Part shown: positions 31,693 through 32,311 of the stretch, piece by piece | Layout: each line of letters opens with the position of its first letter | How positions within the stretch are numbered: position 1 is the first letter of the stretch | From: Bacillus sp. RO1 | GTDB lineage: Bacteria > Bacillota > Bacilli > Bacillales > Bacillaceae_I | Assembly: GCF_012524115.1 (NCBI RefSeq) | Contig: NZ_JAAZWB010000050.1 | Span: forward strand, 1-32,311 | Reading direction: 5' to 3' | Length of the DNA: 32,311 nucleotides | Made by a program: the position numbers and the translations under genes | Notes under the pieces: model-generated | Database searches by the model: none | What the model saw: the letters and a program-made list of their open reading frames with translations, nothing else | What the model was told of the DNA's origin: nothing

Positions 31693-31729
31693 AGACTCGT
31701 ACCTGGTTTTTGGTGCGGGTCTTTTTATT
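31693..31729 (+). terminator. Rho-independent terminator after ydiK
   Basis: AGACTCGTACC and GGTGCGGGTCT form a hairpin (with G-T pairs) followed by TTTTATTT, five bases after the stop codon. Confidence 0.85.
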
Positions 31730-31748
31730 TAGGGGAGTCTGTGGATCC

Positions 31749-31815
31749 AGTTGATTTTCGTTTCGGGCGCTTCGCTTGCCTGCGGGCGTCTGCGTGCCTT
31801 TCACTGCAATCAACT
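31749..31815. repeat. Palindromic intergenic repeat, short derivative
   Basis: 67 bp bounded by AGTTGATT and AATCAACT (perfect inverse). It keeps the two ends of the family, GCGCTTCGCTTGCCTGCGGG and GCGTGCCTTTCACTGC, but lacks the middle. A deletion form of the 123-bp element. Confidence 0.7.
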
Positions 31816-31817
31816 TG

Positions 31818-31871
31818 GGGTTAGCTCTTACTAGGGGATGTTTTGGGTTAGCTCTTACTGTGGGATGTTTT
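31818..31871. repeat. Tandem 27-bp repeat, two units
   Basis: Two adjacent units beginning GGGTTAGCTCTTACT and ending GGGATGTTTT (31818-31844 and 31845-31871), differing at two bases, followed by a third partial GGGTTGGTCTTT. Confidence 0.75.
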
Positions 31872-32048
31872 GGGTTGGTCTTTCTAAATTAAAAGTGGGG
31901 TTAGGTAATTAAGGGGTTGGTCTTTTCGGAAGTGGTTTTGGGTAATTAGGTTTGTTCTTTTGGGGTTGGAGCGCGGATGCTTTTGAAATGTTACCTATTT
32001 TGAAGAAAAACAGGGGGAAATCACTCGGTTTAATGGGCTTCTGGAATG

Positions 32049-32185
32049 GTTCGGTCAATTCGGTCAGGTGTTCGGACAATTTCCTCATTTTTTAGCAGGG
32101 GGTTCGGACATTTGAGGTTGCTGTTCGGCCAACTTTTAACGAGCTTTGGACAACTCAAAATTTCGTTCGGTCAACTTTGGAGAAA
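32049..32185. repeat. Cluster of TTCGGWCAA-type short repeats
   Basis: Variants of GTTCGGTCAA occur at least seven times (for example GTTCGGTCAATTCGGTCAGG, GTTCGGACAATT, GTTCGGACATTT, GTTCGGCCAACTT, CTTTGGACAACT, GTTCGGTCAACTT) without strict period. A 68-codon frame across it is an artefact of the repeat. The surrounding 31872-32267 shows no gene. Confidence 0.6.
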
Positions 32186-32267
32186 CTTTGGAGGTAGTAT
32201 GAAAAGTGGACACAGGGATTGGCGTCATGTTTTAATCAAAACTAACAGATAAAAGGACGTGTTAAAC

Positions 32268-32311
32268 ATGACGAAAAAGAAAAGCTACTCTCCAGAGTTT
32301 AGGGAATATGT
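32268..32311 (+). CDS. Start of a transposase, probably IS3-family OrfA (partial)
   Basis: The ATG at 32268, with AAAGGACG upstream, opens MTKKKSYSPEFREYV and runs off the right edge. A basic N-terminus followed by YSPEFR is typical of the helix-turn-helix OrfA of IS3-family elements. The left end of the element probably lies within about 32190-32230 (near TATGAAAAGTGGACAC), but its inverted repeat cannot be fixed without the right end. Confidence 0.65.
   Translation, partial: MTKKKSYSPEFREY

Noticed and set aside
32046-32252. 68-codon frame before the transposase
   Set aside because: Formed by TTCGG repeats giving a repetitive FGQL pattern; it ends just before the IS gene and has no ribosome site.

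Overview
The window is chromosomal DNA of a low-GC, spore-former-type member of the Bacillaceae; I cannot fix the genus. The evidence is strong AGGAGG ribosome binding sites, a CIRCE-controlled groESL operon, PurBox operators, purine riboswitches, a DUF1540 protein and two blocks of gene order shared with Bacillus subtilis: groES-groEL with ydiL-ydiK, and yeaC-yeaD-yebA-guaA-pbuG.

Layout. 1-372: 5' end of a 16S rRNA gene read leftward, with two tandem rrn promoters. 527-4580: leftward purine block, pbuG and guaA, each behind a guanine-class riboswitch; the guaA leader carries one palindromic intergenic repeat nested inside another. 4577-8970: leftward yeaC-yeaD-yebA operon (MoxR ATPase, DUF58 protein, transglutaminase membrane protein); yebA is split by a frameshift at a six-base G tract. 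9128-16700: accessory-looking stretch of small genes, many repeats and decayed genes: a duplicated DUF2294/MpsC protein, a lone rsbT, a retropepsin-like protease with a coupled partner, a VOC protein, a lipoprotein, a small HD alarmone-hydrolase-like protein, an LPXTG remnant and a GAF-STAS stressosome-type gene broken by one in-frame TGA. 16799-18354: DUF1540 gene, an orphan Fur box, then guaC behind PurBoxes and a third guanine-class riboswitch. 18478-27745: acetyltransferase, CorA transporter, an XRE-TPR regulator beside a very large secreted subtilase, and a zinc peptidase. 27934-31688: groESL and the divergent ydiL-ydiK pair. 31749-32311: repeats and the start of a transposase.

Main biological reading. 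Three guanine-type aptamers (pyrimidine 74 is C in all) lie within 15.5 kb. In front of pbuG (uptake) and guaA (GMP synthesis), sequences that compete with the P1 stem fit OFF switches. In front of guaC (GMP to IMP) the 3' strands of P1 and P3 are themselves part of the terminator stem, which predicts an ON switch. High guanine would then stop uptake and GMP synthesis while turning on GMP recycling. PurBox pairs with the same geometry sit at the pbuG and guaC promoters.

The window also holds several repeat families: a ~123-bp palindromic element (copies in the guaA leader, between groES and groEL, and after ydiK), a ~102-bp element in three copies with exactly conserved internal spacing, short GGGGAC-GGTTC type repeats, and several tandem arrays.
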